In this document: positions 1 to 8,270 of the stretch, one piece after another | Layout: each line of letters opens with the position of its first letter | How positions within the stretch are numbered: position 1 is the stretch's first letter | NCBI RefSeq assembly: GCF_031884435.1 | Contig: NZ_CP134779.1 | Span: forward strand, 4,340,001 to 4,404,000 | Length of the DNA stretch: 64,000 bases | Origin: Bosea sp. 685 | GTDB lineage: Bacteria; Pseudomonadota; Alphaproteobacteria; Rhizobiales; Beijerinckiaceae | Direction of reading: 5' to 3' | Program-made: the position numbers and the translations under genes | The notes under the pieces: model-generated | Told to the model about the DNA's origin: nothing | Seen by the model: the letters and a program-made list of their open reading frames with translations, nothing else | The model's database searches: none

Positions 1-1227
1 GCCGACCGAGATGCGGATCAGCGCATCGGTCAGGCCGATCTCCTCGCGCAATTCCTTCGCCACGCCCGAATGCGTCATCGCGGCGGGGTGCGAGACCAGC
101 GTCTCGGTGCCACCGAGCGAGACCGCGAGCTTCATGATCTGCAGGTTGTCGAGCAGCGCGAAGGCCTCTTTCTCGCCGCCCTTCACATCGAAGGCGAAGG
201 TCGAGCCGGCGGCCGTGCATTGCCGGTCGAACACCGCCTTGCGCGGGTCGCCCTCCCGGAGATCGCCAAGATAATGCACCTTGGCCACCTTCGGATGGCT
301 GGAGAGATACTCCGCCACCAGCTTGGCGTTCTCATTGGCGCGGCTCATGCGGATGTCGAGCGTCTCCAGCGAGCGCATCAGCATCCAGCAGGAGTTCGGG
401 TCGAGCTGCGTGCCGAGCGAACCGCGCCAGCTCTTGACCTGCCGCACCAGCGCGTCCGAGCCGCTGATCGAGCCGCCGACGAGATCGCTGTGGCCGCCGA
501 CATATTTGGTCAGCGAGAGCAGCGAGAGATCGGCGCCCTGCTTCAATGGCTTCTGGTATTTCGGGCCGAGCATGGTGTTGTCGACCACGACCGGCGGGCG
601 ATGACCCTGGGACTTCTCCAGCTCATCGGCAATCATGGCGCAGGCGGCGAGATCGACCAGCCCGTTGGTTGGGTTCGCCGGCGTCTCGACCAGGATCATG
701 CCGACCCGGCCCTTGGCAGCGGCCGCCTTGGCGGTTTCGCGCATCTGCGCAATGTCGAGCCCATCGGTGAAGCCGAAGGGCGTGACGCCGAAGGCGCCCA
801 TCTGGTTCTTCAGCAGCGTCTCGGTGCCGCCATAGAGCGGACGCGAATGGATGACGGTATCGCCGGGGCGCAGGAAGGCGAAGCAGGTCGTCGCGATCGC
901 AGCCATGCCGCTGGCGAAGACGGCGCATTTCTCGGCCTCGTCCCAGATCGCCAGGCGGTCCTCGAGGATTTCCATATTGGGGTGGTTGAAGCGCGAATAG
1001 ACCAGGCCGGGCTTTTCGCCGGGCTTGGGCTTGCGCCGGCCGGAGGTGAAGTCGAAGAAATCCTTGCCCTGCTGGGCGTTCTCGAAAACGAAGGTCGAGG
1101 TCAGGAAGATCGGCGGCTTGAGCGAGCCTTCCGACATCGCCGGCGAATAGCCGAAGCCCATCATCAGCGTTTCGGGATGGAGCTTGCGGTTGGCGATCCG
1201 GTCCTTGTGATAGCTGTCTTCGCTCAT
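1..1227 (-). CDS. Cystathionine gamma-synthase / methionine gamma-lyase family PLP enzyme (3' end outside window)
   Basis: The reverse strand reads from an ATG at 1227 through the left edge without a stop, giving 409 residues of a Cys/Met-metabolism PLP enzyme (PF01053). Visible landmarks are the SRFNHPN segment near residue 78, ASGMAA near 105, the PLP phosphate-binding YGGT near 132, VETPANPT near 180, and SLTKYVGGHSD with the Schiff-base lysine at about residue 241. It ends in LIRISVG, which in this family lies about 20 residues before the C terminus, so only a short tail is missing. Such enzymes cleave or exchange the gamma-substituent of homoserine derivatives or methionine in the cytoplasm. 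The divergent Lrp-type regulator next door favours a catabolic methionine gamma-lyase role over biosynthesis. The exact substrate cannot be read from sequence. Confidence 0.9.
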   Translation of the reverse strand, partial: MSEDSYHKDRIANRKLHPETLMMGFGYSPAMSEGSLKPPIFLTSTFVFENAQQGKDFFDFTSGRRKPKPGEKPGLVYSRFNHPNMEILEDRLAIWDEAEKCAVFASGMAAIATTCFAFLRPGDTVIHSRPLYGGTETLLKNQMGAFGVTPFGFTDGLDIAQMRETAKAAAAKGRVGMILVETPANPTNGLVDLAACAMIADELEKSQGHRPPVVVDNTMLGPKYQKPLKQGADLSLLSLTKYVGGHSDLVGGSISGSDALVRQVKSWRGSLGTQLDPNSCWMLMRSLETLDIRMSRANENAKLVAEYLSSHPKVAKVHYLGDLREGDPRKAVFDRQCTAAGSTFAFDVKGGEKEAFALLDNLQIMKLAVSLGGTETLVSHPAAMTHSGVAKELREEIGLTDALIRISVG

Positions 1228-1376
1228 CGATTATGTCCTCCGCGGCGGCACGGTTCGCCCATGGCTCGTGAGCGTCAGGTTACGCCTTTCGCGGCGGCAT
1301 TGCATGACCGATCATCATTGCCGTAAAGGCTCTCGATGCAGCTTTCTGCCAATGACGAGCCGAACGGGAGCAGACC
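1228..1376. promoter_or_regulatory. Divergent intergenic region between the PLP lyase and the Lrp regulator
   Basis: This 149-bp gap must hold the promoters of both divergent genes, and Lrp-family regulators typically bind such gaps. A gggag ribosome-binding site at 1366-1370 precedes the Lrp start codon. No convincing -35/-10 pair or clean palindrome was found by eye, so this entry rests on arrangement. Confidence 0.4.
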
Positions 1377-1835
1377 ATGCTCGATTCCATCGATCGCCGT
1401 ATCCTCGCCGTGCTGCAGGAGGACGGCCGCATCACCAATCAGGAGCTGTCCGAGAAGGTCGGGCTTTCGCCGACGCCCTGCCTGCGCCGGTTGAAGCGGC
1501 TGGAGGAGACCGGCGTCATCAAGGGCTATGCCGCGATCGTCGATCCCAAGGCTTATGGCCTGCCCTTCAGCGTCTTCGTCTCGGTGCGCCTCTCCCAGCA
1601 GACGCAGGAGAACATCACCGAGTTCGAAAAGGCGGTCGAAAGCTGGAGCGAGGTCACCGAATGCTATCTGATGACCGGCAGCCAGGACTATCACCTGCGC
1701 GTCCTGACCGACGGAATCGAGGGCTATGAGCGCTTCCTGAAGCAGAAGGTAACGCGCCTGAAATGCATCCAGTCGGTCGAATCCAATTTCGCGCTGGCCA
1801 TCATCAAGAAACGCAACGGCCTACCGCCGCTTTAG
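1377..1835 (+). CDS. Lrp/AsnC family transcriptional regulator
   Basis: The 152-residue product has the normal Lrp length. Residues 1-60 form the N-terminal helix-turn-helix (LDSIDRRILAVLQEDGRI, then SPTPCLRRLKRLEETGVI), and about 65-140 form the RAM ligand-binding domain, including ECYLMTGSQDYHLRV. The start has a gggag Shine-Dalgarno 7 bp upstream. Lrp proteins sense amino acids and act as octamers or hexadecamers. The gene is transcribed away from the PLP sulfur amino acid lyase, so it most likely controls that lyase in response to methionine or a related amino acid. The family call is seen in the sequence; the target is inferred from position. Confidence 0.93.
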   Translation: MLDSIDRRILAVLQEDGRITNQELSEKVGLSPTPCLRRLKRLEETGVIKGYAAIVDPKAYGLPFSVFVSVRLSQQTQENITEFEKAVESWSEVTECYLMTGSQDYHLRVLTDGIEGYERFLKQKVTRLKCIQSVESNFALAIIKKRNGLPPL

Positions 1836-1861
1836 CGGAGTGATCCAAGCCCGAGCCACAC

Positions 1862-1949
1862 CGTCATTGCGAGGAGCAAAGCGACGAAGCAATCCAGGGC
1901 GGCAGAGCTCGGCGGCCCCCGGATTGCTTCGCTGCGCTCGCAATGACGG
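1862..1949. repeat. Intergenic palindromic repeat, class A (cgtcattgcgag / ctcgcaatgacg)
   Basis: The ends cgtcattgcgag and ctcgcaatgacg are inverted copies. Inside them, gaagcaatccagg faces ggattgcttcg, so the whole unit can fold into one long imperfect hairpin. It fills the gap between two convergent genes. A second copy of the class lies at 46278-46365. Confidence 0.8.
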
Positions 1950-1967
1950 CGCGGATGGTATTGAAGC

Positions 1968-2885
1968 CTAATTCCCGCCAAACAGCGCCTGCGCCGCCGC
2001 GCTCGCCATCTTCTTCTGCTCATGGGCGACGCCAGGCACGGTGATCTCGCGCCAGCGGCTCTCGACGCCGAGCCGCTTCGCCTCAGTCGCGGCGACCGCG
2101 ACGAAGTTCTGGCCGCGTTCGAAGCGGTTGGGGCCTTGCGCCTCCGCCCCCTTGCTCGTGTTCAGCTGGGGATGGTTGGGGTCGGTATCCTGGTCGCCCA
2201 GCATGATCAGCAGCGGCTTGGCGAAGGCGGCCTTGAGATTGGCCTCTGTCGCTGGCGTGCCGTCGAGCGAATAGGGAAAGCTGAAACCGCCAGCCGCGTC
2301 CTTGCCGACGGGCAGCGTGTAATAGCCGGCATTGGCCGAGATGGCGGTCGAGAAGCGCGCCTGCGGCATCAGCATCACCATGCGGTGGACGAACTGCGCC
2401 CCGGCGGAATGGCCGAAGAGCACATAGGTCGAGCCCGAGACGCGACCGCTCTTCAGGCCTGCGTCGAAGAAGCGCTCGATCACCGCATAGAGCCATTTCG
2501 CGCGGTCGGGCTCGCCCTGGACGCCGCCCTGCTGGAACAGGCGGGTCGGGAAACGGTCCTTGTCGAAATGCGGCGCCGCGATCAGCAGGCCATGGCGATC
2601 GGCCGCCTCGATCCAGTAGTCGCGCGTATTGGCGGCATTGCGCCCCAGGCCATGCACCGCGATGACGAGCGGGCACGGCTTGCCGGCGCAGGCCTGCGGG
2701 ACATAGGTCTCGATATTGATCGTTTCCGAGCCTGCGGGCGACACGTCTTCGTAAAGCACATGGCCGCGGCCGACTTCCTGGAACGGCGTCAGGTCATGGG
2801 CCGCCAGGGGCGTGGCAAAGGGTGTGGCAAGAGACGTAGAAAGACAGGCGGCCAGCATCGCCGCCATCGTCGAGAGCTTGATCAT
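1968..2885 (-). CDS. Secreted alpha/beta hydrolase (PHB depolymerase/feruloyl esterase-like)
   Basis: A 305-residue protein with an N-terminal signal peptide (about residues 1-29, ending near PLAAHD), so probably periplasmic or secreted. The fold is an alpha/beta hydrolase: LVIAVHGLGRNAAN forms the oxyanion region, GHSAGAQ carries the nucleophilic serine, LGDQDTDPN the probable acid, and VPGVAHEQ the histidine near the C terminus. The layout resembles the LpqC/esterase-PHB depolymerase family. It precedes no obvious partner, but two lipoprotein hydrolases follow on the same strand upstream at 2955 and 4115. The hydrolase class is clear; the substrate is unknown. Confidence 0.8.
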   Translation of the reverse strand: MIKLSTMAAMLAACLSTSLATPFATPLAAHDLTPFQEVGRGHVLYEDVSPAGSETINIETYVPQACAGKPCPLVIAVHGLGRNAANTRDYWIEAADRHGLLIAAPHFDKDRFPTRLFQQGGVQGEPDRAKWLYAVIERFFDAGLKSGRVSGSTYVLFGHSAGAQFVHRMVMLMPQARFSTAISANAGYYTLPVGKDAAGGFSFPYSLDGTPATEANLKAAFAKPLLIMLGDQDTDPNHPQLNTSKGAEAQGPNRFERGQNFVAVAATEAKRLGVESRWREITVPGVAHEQKKMASAAAQALFGGN

Positions 2886-2954
2886 CGTCAGTGCCTTGAA
2901 TCATCGCGCGCCCTAGCGCGATCCTGCGCCGCGAGACGATGACGGGCAAGCCCG

Positions 2955-3962
2955 TCAGGCGCCCACGCGCTCCATCGCCCGGCGCACCACCAGCGTGACC
3001 TCGTTGTCGGAGAGGAAGAGGTCGTGGCGCAGCATGCTCCAGCCCCGTCCCGAGGTATCGGCGACGCGCACGCCCAGCGCCTCCAGCCGCGAGCGCTCGG
3101 CCGCGCCGGCGCGGGCGACACCGCCGGCGATGCGGGCGGAGACGGCGAGTGCTCGGTCGCCCGGGTCGATGATCAGCGTCATGCGCTGCGCCAGCGGGCC
3201 GAGCTTCGAGACCGTCTGCTCGAAGGCGTCGATATCGACATCGGGCGAGGCGAAGACGATCGCGCCGATGCGCGAGGAGACATCGGTCTCCGTGCGCAAT
3301 TCGCGCAGCGCCTCCAGCGTCAGGAAGGTGCCCATCGAATGCGCGACGATATGGATGCGCCCGACGGTCGGGTTGTTGACCAGGGCCCGCAACGCCTGGA
3401 CGAAACCGTCGCGCGACCAGAGCGCGCTCTCGCGGTCATAGCCATAGTCGAGCAGCGCACCGCCGGACGGCCATGAGAACAGGGCCGTGCGGCCCTGGAA
3501 TTCGAGCGCGTGCGAAAGCTGCGCCGCGCTGCGTGCGGCGGATTCGAAGGTTTCGTTGTAGCCATGCACGTAAAGCAGTACGTCGCGGCCGTTGACGGCC
3601 TCGGCGAAGCTGCGGGCCGCTCCCGTCGAGGTCCGCCGATCGAGGCCGAGAACGGCCCAATCGCCATTGACGACGGAGGAGACCCTGCCGGCGATGCCAC
3701 GCCCGGGAGGGGAGAGCTGCGCCTCGGCGAAGGTCAGGGTCCCGCGCTCCGGACCGAAGAAGGGCTGGCCGCCGCCGGTCGGCTTGCGCGTGGTCACCAC
3801 CAAGAGCGTCGGCTCCTTGCCCAGGGCGGACGCGTCCGCGCGCGTCGGCTCGGAGAAGGGCGAGACGGCGGCCTCTGTCTGCGCGCAGGCTGCCAGGGTC
3901 GTGGACAGCAGCGCCAGCAGCACGGAGCGTCGGCAAAGGGATGCGTGCCGCGAATCTGGCAT
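2955..3962 (-). CDS. DUF900-type alpha/beta hydrolase lipoprotein (copy 1)
   Basis: A 335-residue product. The N terminus has a hydrophobic segment ending in LAAC, a fair lipobox, so the protein is probably an outer- or inner-membrane-anchored lipoprotein. VLLYVHGYNETFESAA is the beta3/oxyanion segment, ALFSWPSGG follows, and HIVAHSMGTFLTLEAL carries the nucleophile serine, all typical of PF05990 (DUF900). ASPDVDIDAFEQ supplies a likely acid. The gene at 4115-5281 is a clear paralogue in the same orientation, so the pair probably arose by tandem duplication. No substrate is known for the family. Confidence 0.82.
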   Translation of the reverse strand: MPDSRHASLCRRSVLLALLSTTLAACAQTEAAVSPFSEPTRADASALGKEPTLLVVTTRKPTGGGQPFFGPERGTLTFAEAQLSPPGRGIAGRVSSVVNGDWAVLGLDRRTSTGAARSFAEAVNGRDVLLYVHGYNETFESAARSAAQLSHALEFQGRTALFSWPSGGALLDYGYDRESALWSRDGFVQALRALVNNPTVGRIHIVAHSMGTFLTLEALRELRTETDVSSRIGAIVFASPDVDIDAFEQTVSKLGPLAQRMTLIIDPGDRALAVSARIAGGVARAGAAERSRLEALGVRVADTSGRGWSMLRHDLFLSDNEVTLVVRRAMERVGA

Positions 3963-4052
3963 GGGTGAAGACTATCCAAAAGGTTCGGAGGTGGCCGAGT
4001 TGGCCAGCATGGCCTTAACGCCACGCTAACGCGGCCAGATTGCGGCGTCTTC

Positions 4053-4098
4053 GAGGCCGATTAGAATTGGAGGCCGATTAGAATTGGAGGCCGATTGA
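4053..4098. repeat. Short tandem repeat, 17-bp period
   Basis: Two exact copies of gaggccgattagaattg (starting 4053 and 4070) are followed by a partial third copy at 4087. They lie in the 150-bp gap between the two DUF900 genes, just beyond the stop of the upstream gene. Probable slippage product with no evident function. Confidence 0.85.
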
Positions 4099-4114
4099 GA
4101 TTTCGAGCGGTCTC

Positions 4115-5281
4115 TCAGCGGCCGACGATCGCAGCCGGCGCCGTGACCACGAGATTGACCGTCGATCCAACCGTGCCGACGACGCCGCTGGCGACGTCCC
4201 CGAGCTTGTCGCCCAGGCCCGGTCCCGCCGTCGCGATGCCTTTATCGGCCTCGAGGCGGCGGCCGATCAGTTGCACGACCTTGGGCGAGGCCGCGAATTT
4301 CGCGTGGTTCAGGCTGTCGCTTGTCGAGATGTCCGAGATATCGATGATGCGCGCGCCAAGCTTTTCCAGCTCCGCCACGATCTCGGTGTCCTTGGACGAG
4401 ATCGCGCCCAGGCGCGTCTTGTCGCCGGCGAAGCGCCTGGAGAAGGCGAGTGCCCGGTCATCGGCCGAGACGAAGACCGTGACAGGCCGCTTGATCTGAC
4501 GCATCTGCGTCTTGAACACGTCGAGATCGACATCGGGCGCGGCGAGGATGATGTCGCGCAGCTTGCCGCCGAAACTGCCGTCGCCGCGAATGGCGGCCTG
4601 GCGCACCGCCTCAAGGGTCAGAAACGTCCCCATCGAATGGGCCAGGATGTCGATGCGCGTCGTACCGATCTCACGCGAAATGGCGCGCAGGTTCGTTTCG
4701 AGGAAATCGCGCGAGTAGAAGGCGCTCTCGCGATCATAGGGGTATTGCAGGAGCTGTCCGCGCGAGGGCCAGGTGAACAGCACCGGCACGCCCTTGAAGC
4801 CGGAATCATGGACGATCTGCGCGAAGCGATAGGCCGCATCGGCGAAATTCGTGTTGTAGCCATGGACAAAGACCAGCACGTCGCGCTCGGAGGCCGGGCG
4901 GCGCATGATCTCGCGCCTGACCTCGGCGACGACCGGCGGCAGGTCGAGGCGGTCGACCTCAACGACAGCGAAATGCTTCGCGGGATCAGCTGCAGCGCCG
5001 GCATCGGGCAGTTCGAGCTCGCCGGCCTTGTGCGTGCGCGGAACGGTGATGTCGAGCTTGGCGAAGGCGAGCGCCAGCCCGCGCTCGCCATTGAAATATT
5101 CCGGCAGGTCGGAGGATGCCCGCGTGGTCGCGACGAAGATGCGCACCTTGCCGACGATGTCGCCCTGTTTCTCCGAGGCGGTCAGCAACAGGGTTCGCGG
5201 CTGCCCGCCACAGGCGGAGAGCGCCAACGAAGCCAGCAGGAGCACCAGGGTCAAACGAAACTGCAACAGCACACGCCTCAT
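4115..5281 (-). CDS. DUF900-type alpha/beta hydrolase lipoprotein (copy 2)
   Basis: A 388-residue paralogue of the gene at 2955-3962. The signal peptide ends in LALSACGG, a strong lipobox with the acylated cysteine at residue 24. VLVFVHGYNTNFADAA, PVLFTWPSRGQ, DILAHSMGTFLTLEAV (nucleophile serine) and ILAAPDVDLDVF are the DUF900 landmarks. Beyond the hydrolase domain the protein has about 90 extra C-terminal residues ending in a glycine- and valine-rich tail (VGTVGSTVNLVVTAPAAIVGR), possibly membrane-associated. It has its own upstream gap and is probably transcribed before copy 1. Substrate unknown. Confidence 0.84.
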   Translation of the reverse strand: MRRVLLQFRLTLVLLLASLALSACGGQPRTLLLTASEKQGDIVGKVRIFVATTRASSDLPEYFNGERGLALAFAKLDITVPRTHKAGELELPDAGAAADPAKHFAVVEVDRLDLPPVVAEVRREIMRRPASERDVLVFVHGYNTNFADAAYRFAQIVHDSGFKGVPVLFTWPSRGQLLQYPYDRESAFYSRDFLETNLRAISREIGTTRIDILAHSMGTFLTLEAVRQAAIRGDGSFGGKLRDIILAAPDVDLDVFKTQMRQIKRPVTVFVSADDRALAFSRRFAGDKTRLGAISSKDTEIVAELEKLGARIIDISDISTSDSLNHAKFAASPKVVQLIGRRLEADKGIATAGPGLGDKLGDVASGVVGTVGSTVNLVVTAPAAIVGR

Positions 5282-5388
5282 CCCGCATAGCTCTCACCCA
5301 AGCCGCGCATGATCAAGATGTATCCATGACACAGTGACGACGGGAGCGATGCCTTGTCGCGCATGCCCAAGCCTTGTTAGCTCAGCCC

Positions 5389-6411
5389 ATGAGCGACGCT
5401 TCCTCCTCCGCTTCCGTTTCCTCCGCGTCCGTTTCCTCCGCGTCCGTCTTGGCGCTTGGCGACGCGATCCTCGCCGGCGAGCGGGCGGCGCTGGCGCGCG
5501 GCATCACCTTGGTGGAATCGCGCCGGGCCGATCACCGGCGGCAGGCGCAGGCGCTGATCCAGGCGCTCCTGCCCAAAGCGGGTGGAGCGATCCGCGTCGG
5601 CATCACCGGCGTGCCGGGCGTCGGCAAATCGACCATGATCGATGCGCTCGGCAGCTATCTCACCGCCAAAGGCCACAAGGTCGCGGTGCTGGCGGTCGAT
5701 CCGTCCTCGACCCGCAGCGGCGGCTCGATCCTCGGCGACAAGACCCGGATGGCGCGGCTCGCGATCGACCCGCGAGCCTATATCCGCCCCTCGCCCTCCT
5801 CGGGCACGTTAGGTGGCGTCGCGGCCAAGACGCGCGAGACCATGCTGCTCTGCGAGGCGGCCGGCTTCGACGTCATCCTGGTCGAGACCGTCGGCGTCGG
5901 GCAGTCGGAGACGGCGGTCGCCGATCTCACCGATTTCTTCCTGGTGCTGATGCTGCCCAATGCCGGCGACGAATTGCAGGGCATCAAGAAGGGCATCATC
6001 GAGCTCGCCGACATGATCGCGGTCAACAAGGCCGATGGCGCGGGCGCCACCGTGGCGCACGCGGCGGCGGCGCAATACCAGGCGGCGCTGCATATCCTCG
6101 CCCCCGCCTCCCCGCTCTGGTCGCCCCCCGTCATCACCATCTCCGGCCTGACCGGCGAGGGGCTCAACGCGCTCTGGAGCAAGGTCGAGGCCCATCGCGC
6201 CCGACACGAGGCGAAAGGGCTGATCGCCGAGAAGCGCCGCCGCCAGGATGTGAAGTGGATGTGGGCGATGGTGCAGGACAGGTTGCGGGCAAAACTGCGC
6301 CACGACCCAGGCTTGAAAGCGCGCACGCCCGAGCTGGAGGCGGCGGTGGCAGCAGGCCGGCTCGCGCCGACGCTCGCAGCCGAGGAGATCGCGCAGGCGC
6401 TGGGGCTGTGA
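5389..6411 (+). CDS. meaB: MeaB/ArgK-type GTPase (methylmalonyl-CoA mutase chaperone)
   Basis: With the ATG at 5389 the product is 340 residues, usual for MeaB. The P-loop GVPGVGKS is at residues 74-81, DPSSTRSGGSILGDKTRM near 104-121, VETVGVGQSE near 165-174, and the guanine-specificity motif NKAD at 213-216. MeaB G-proteins gate cofactor loading and protect B12-dependent acyl-CoA mutases. No mutase gene lies in the window, so the client is elsewhere. The N terminus is odd: a serine/alanine/valine stretch encoded by a 15-bp tandem repeat (about 5405-5452) precedes the conserved part. A TTG at 5374 in the same frame is less likely as the start. Confidence 0.93.
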   Translation: MSDASSSASVSSASVSSASVLALGDAILAGERAALARGITLVESRRADHRRQAQALIQALLPKAGGAIRVGITGVPGVGKSTMIDALGSYLTAKGHKVAVLAVDPSSTRSGGSILGDKTRMARLAIDPRAYIRPSPSSGTLGGVAAKTRETMLLCEAAGFDVILVETVGVGQSETAVADLTDFFLVLMLPNAGDELQGIKKGIIELADMIAVNKADGAGATVAHAAAAQYQAALHILAPASPLWSPPVITISGLTGEGLNALWSKVEAHRARHEAKGLIAEKRRRQDVKWMWAMVQDRLRAKLRHDPGLKARTPELEAAVAAGRLAPTLAAEEIAQALGL

Positions 6412-6450
6412 GAGCCTGAGAACATGATGACTTGAGTTGGAACCACCGCT

Positions 6451-6587
6451 GTCATTCCGGGGCAGGCCGCAGGCCTGAGCCCGGAACCGCAGGTGGAAAA
6501 GAAAAAGTGCTCGACGGGGCCGCTTCATTCGGCAGCGACAACGGTTCTGGGTTCCGGGCTCTTCGCTGCGCGAAGCCCCGGAATGAC
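6451..6587. repeat. Intergenic palindromic repeat, class B (gtcattccggggc / gccccggaatgac)
   Basis: gtcattccgggg at the left and ccccggaatgac at the right are perfect inverted ends. Inner arms gagcccggaacc and gggttccgggctc also pair. The class recurs, whole or half, at 8217-8247, 18458-18496, 25469-25489, 38266-38483 and 44910-45049. Confidence 0.8.
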
Positions 6588-6695
6588 GCGTGGTTCCGGT
6601 GAAAATCATCATGCTCTCAGGCCCAGACATCATCCCAAAGCGAGACAGCCGCCACGGCACGCCGCTTGAAGCACCCGGCGCTCACGGAGGCTTCG

Positions 6696-8075
6696 ATGGC
6701 TTTATCCCGGCGTTCCCTGCTGGCTGCGGCGCTTTTTGGCACAGGCATGGCCTATGCGCCCGGCGTATTGGCGCAAGCGCCCAAGCGCGCGGCGAGCCCC
6801 TCTCCTCTCGGGCAGTTCGGCCTGGAGGCCGCGCAGTTTGGCCTGCGCGCAGGCTCGCCGGACGACCAGTCGCGCGTGCTGCAGAACGCCCTGATCGAGG
6901 CGGCCAAGCGCGATGCGCCCCTGATCGTCGCGCCGGGCCGATACCGCATCGCCAATGTGACCCTGCCCGAGGGCGCCAGGCTCATGGGCGTCACTGGCGC
7001 GACGCAGTTCATGGCCGCGCAAACCGGCCCCATCCTGCTGGCGCGCGGGATCAAGCGCGCCGCGCTCGTCGGCATCGGGCTCGACGGGCTGGATGTCCGC
7101 CTCGCCCAGCGATCCGGCCTGCTGAGCGCGGATGAGGTGCTGGATCTCAGCCTGCAGGATTGCGAATTCACCAATGCCGGCTCGATCGGCCTGAGCCTGA
7201 ACCGCACGGGCGGCCGCATCCTGGGAAATCGCTTCCGCAGCATGCGCGATGCCGCCCTGTTCTCGCTGGATTCGCGCGGGCTTTCGATTGAGCAGAACCA
7301 AATCGAGGATTGCGGCAATAACGGCATCCAGCTCTGGCGCAGCCAGCCCGGGGACGACCAGTCGATCATTCGCGGCAACCGCCTCAACCGCATCCGCTCG
7401 GATGCCGGCGGCGACGGCCCCAACGGCAACGGCATCAGCCTGTTCAAGGCCGGCGGCGTCATCATCGAGGGCAACAGCCTGCGCGATTGCGCACTGACCT
7501 TTATCCGCAACAATTCCGGCTCCAGCGTGCAGATCATCGGCAACCAGGGCCGCCGCTGCGGCGAGGTCGGCCTCTACTGCGAATTCGCCTTCGAGGGCGC
7601 GCTCATCACCGGCAATCTTGTCGAGGATTGCGCCCAAGGCGCCAACATCACCAATCTCGACCATGGCGGCAGGCTGTCCGTCGTCGCCAACAACATCATC
7701 CGCAACGCCCAAAAGGGTTTTGCGCCGAAGGGCAAGGAGCTCATCGGCGGCGCCGGCATTCATGTCGAGGCGGAAGCGGCGGTGACCGGCAACGTCATCG
7801 AGAACGCCAGCGATATCGGCATCTCGCTCGGCTGGTCCTGGGGCATGCGCAACCTCGTCGCGACCGGCAACATGGTGCGCAAGACCGGCATCGGCATCTC
7901 GGTCTCGCTGGTGCCGAAGGAGCGCAACGCGCTGATCGCCAACAACACCATCGCCGAGGCGAGAAATGGCGCGGTGGTGGGAACCGAATATGGCCGGGCC
8001 GTAACGGGCGATCTGACGAAGACGGCCGATGCGAGGGCCACCGGCGTCAAGGTGGAGAACAACGCGGTCGGCTGA
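6696..8075 (+). CDS. Tat-exported right-handed beta-helix protein (TIGR03808-like)
   Basis: The ATG at 6696 follows an acggagg Shine-Dalgarno and gives 459 residues beginning MALSRRSLLAAALFGTGMA, a twin-arginine signal. The mature part is built of repeated short segments such as NRTGGRILGN, RGLSIEQNQIEDCGNNGIQLW, GVIIEGNSLRDC, SVQIIGNQGRRC and GALITGNLVEDC. This is the PbH1/parallel beta-helix pattern and matches the alphaproteobacterial family of Tat-translocated repeat proteins. Function is unknown; beta-helix proteins often bind or cut polysaccharides, but no catalytic site was recognised. A TTG at 6666 in frame is a weaker start. Confidence 0.85.
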   Translation: MALSRRSLLAAALFGTGMAYAPGVLAQAPKRAASPSPLGQFGLEAAQFGLRAGSPDDQSRVLQNALIEAAKRDAPLIVAPGRYRIANVTLPEGARLMGVTGATQFMAAQTGPILLARGIKRAALVGIGLDGLDVRLAQRSGLLSADEVLDLSLQDCEFTNAGSIGLSLNRTGGRILGNRFRSMRDAALFSLDSRGLSIEQNQIEDCGNNGIQLWRSQPGDDQSIIRGNRLNRIRSDAGGDGPNGNGISLFKAGGVIIEGNSLRDCALTFIRNNSGSSVQIIGNQGRRCGEVGLYCEFAFEGALITGNLVEDCAQGANITNLDHGGRLSVVANNIIRNAQKGFAPKGKELIGGAGIHVEAEAAVTGNVIENASDIGISLGWSWGMRNLVATGNMVRKTGIGISVSLVPKERNALIANNTIAEARNGAVVGTEYGRAVTGDLTKTADARATGVKVENNAVG

Positions 8076-8112
8076 AGCGAGGCGGCTGCCATCGACACGG
8101 CGCCGCTCCAGC

Positions 8113-8247
8113 TCGTCATGCTCGCCCTTGTGGCGAGCATCCACGTCTCGAACACAAGCCTCGACCAGCGAAGACGTGGATGGTCGGCACAAGGCCGACC
8201 ATGACGGGGAGGTTCCGGGCTCAGGCCTTCGGCCCGCTCCGGAATGA
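8113..8247. repeat. Composite palindromic repeat (class C plus half of class B)
   Basis: The class C unit runs from gtcatgctcgcccttgtg to ggccgaccatgacg. Its arms are gcgagcatccacgtct and agacgtggatggtcgg. It is followed by gttccgggctcaggcc and gctccggaatgacgcc, a class B half-unit. Close relatives are at 18458-18603 and 38266-38483. It fills the gap between two convergent genes. Confidence 0.75.
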
Positions 8248-8270
8248 CGCCGCAGTTCCAGCCGAAATCA

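Noticed and set aside
3978..4035. tRNA-Ser/Leu-like stretch (ggttcggaggtggccgagtt)
   Set aside because: It resembles the D-arm region of a class II tRNA, but no matching acceptor stem, anticodon arm or GGTTCGAATCC T-arm follows.
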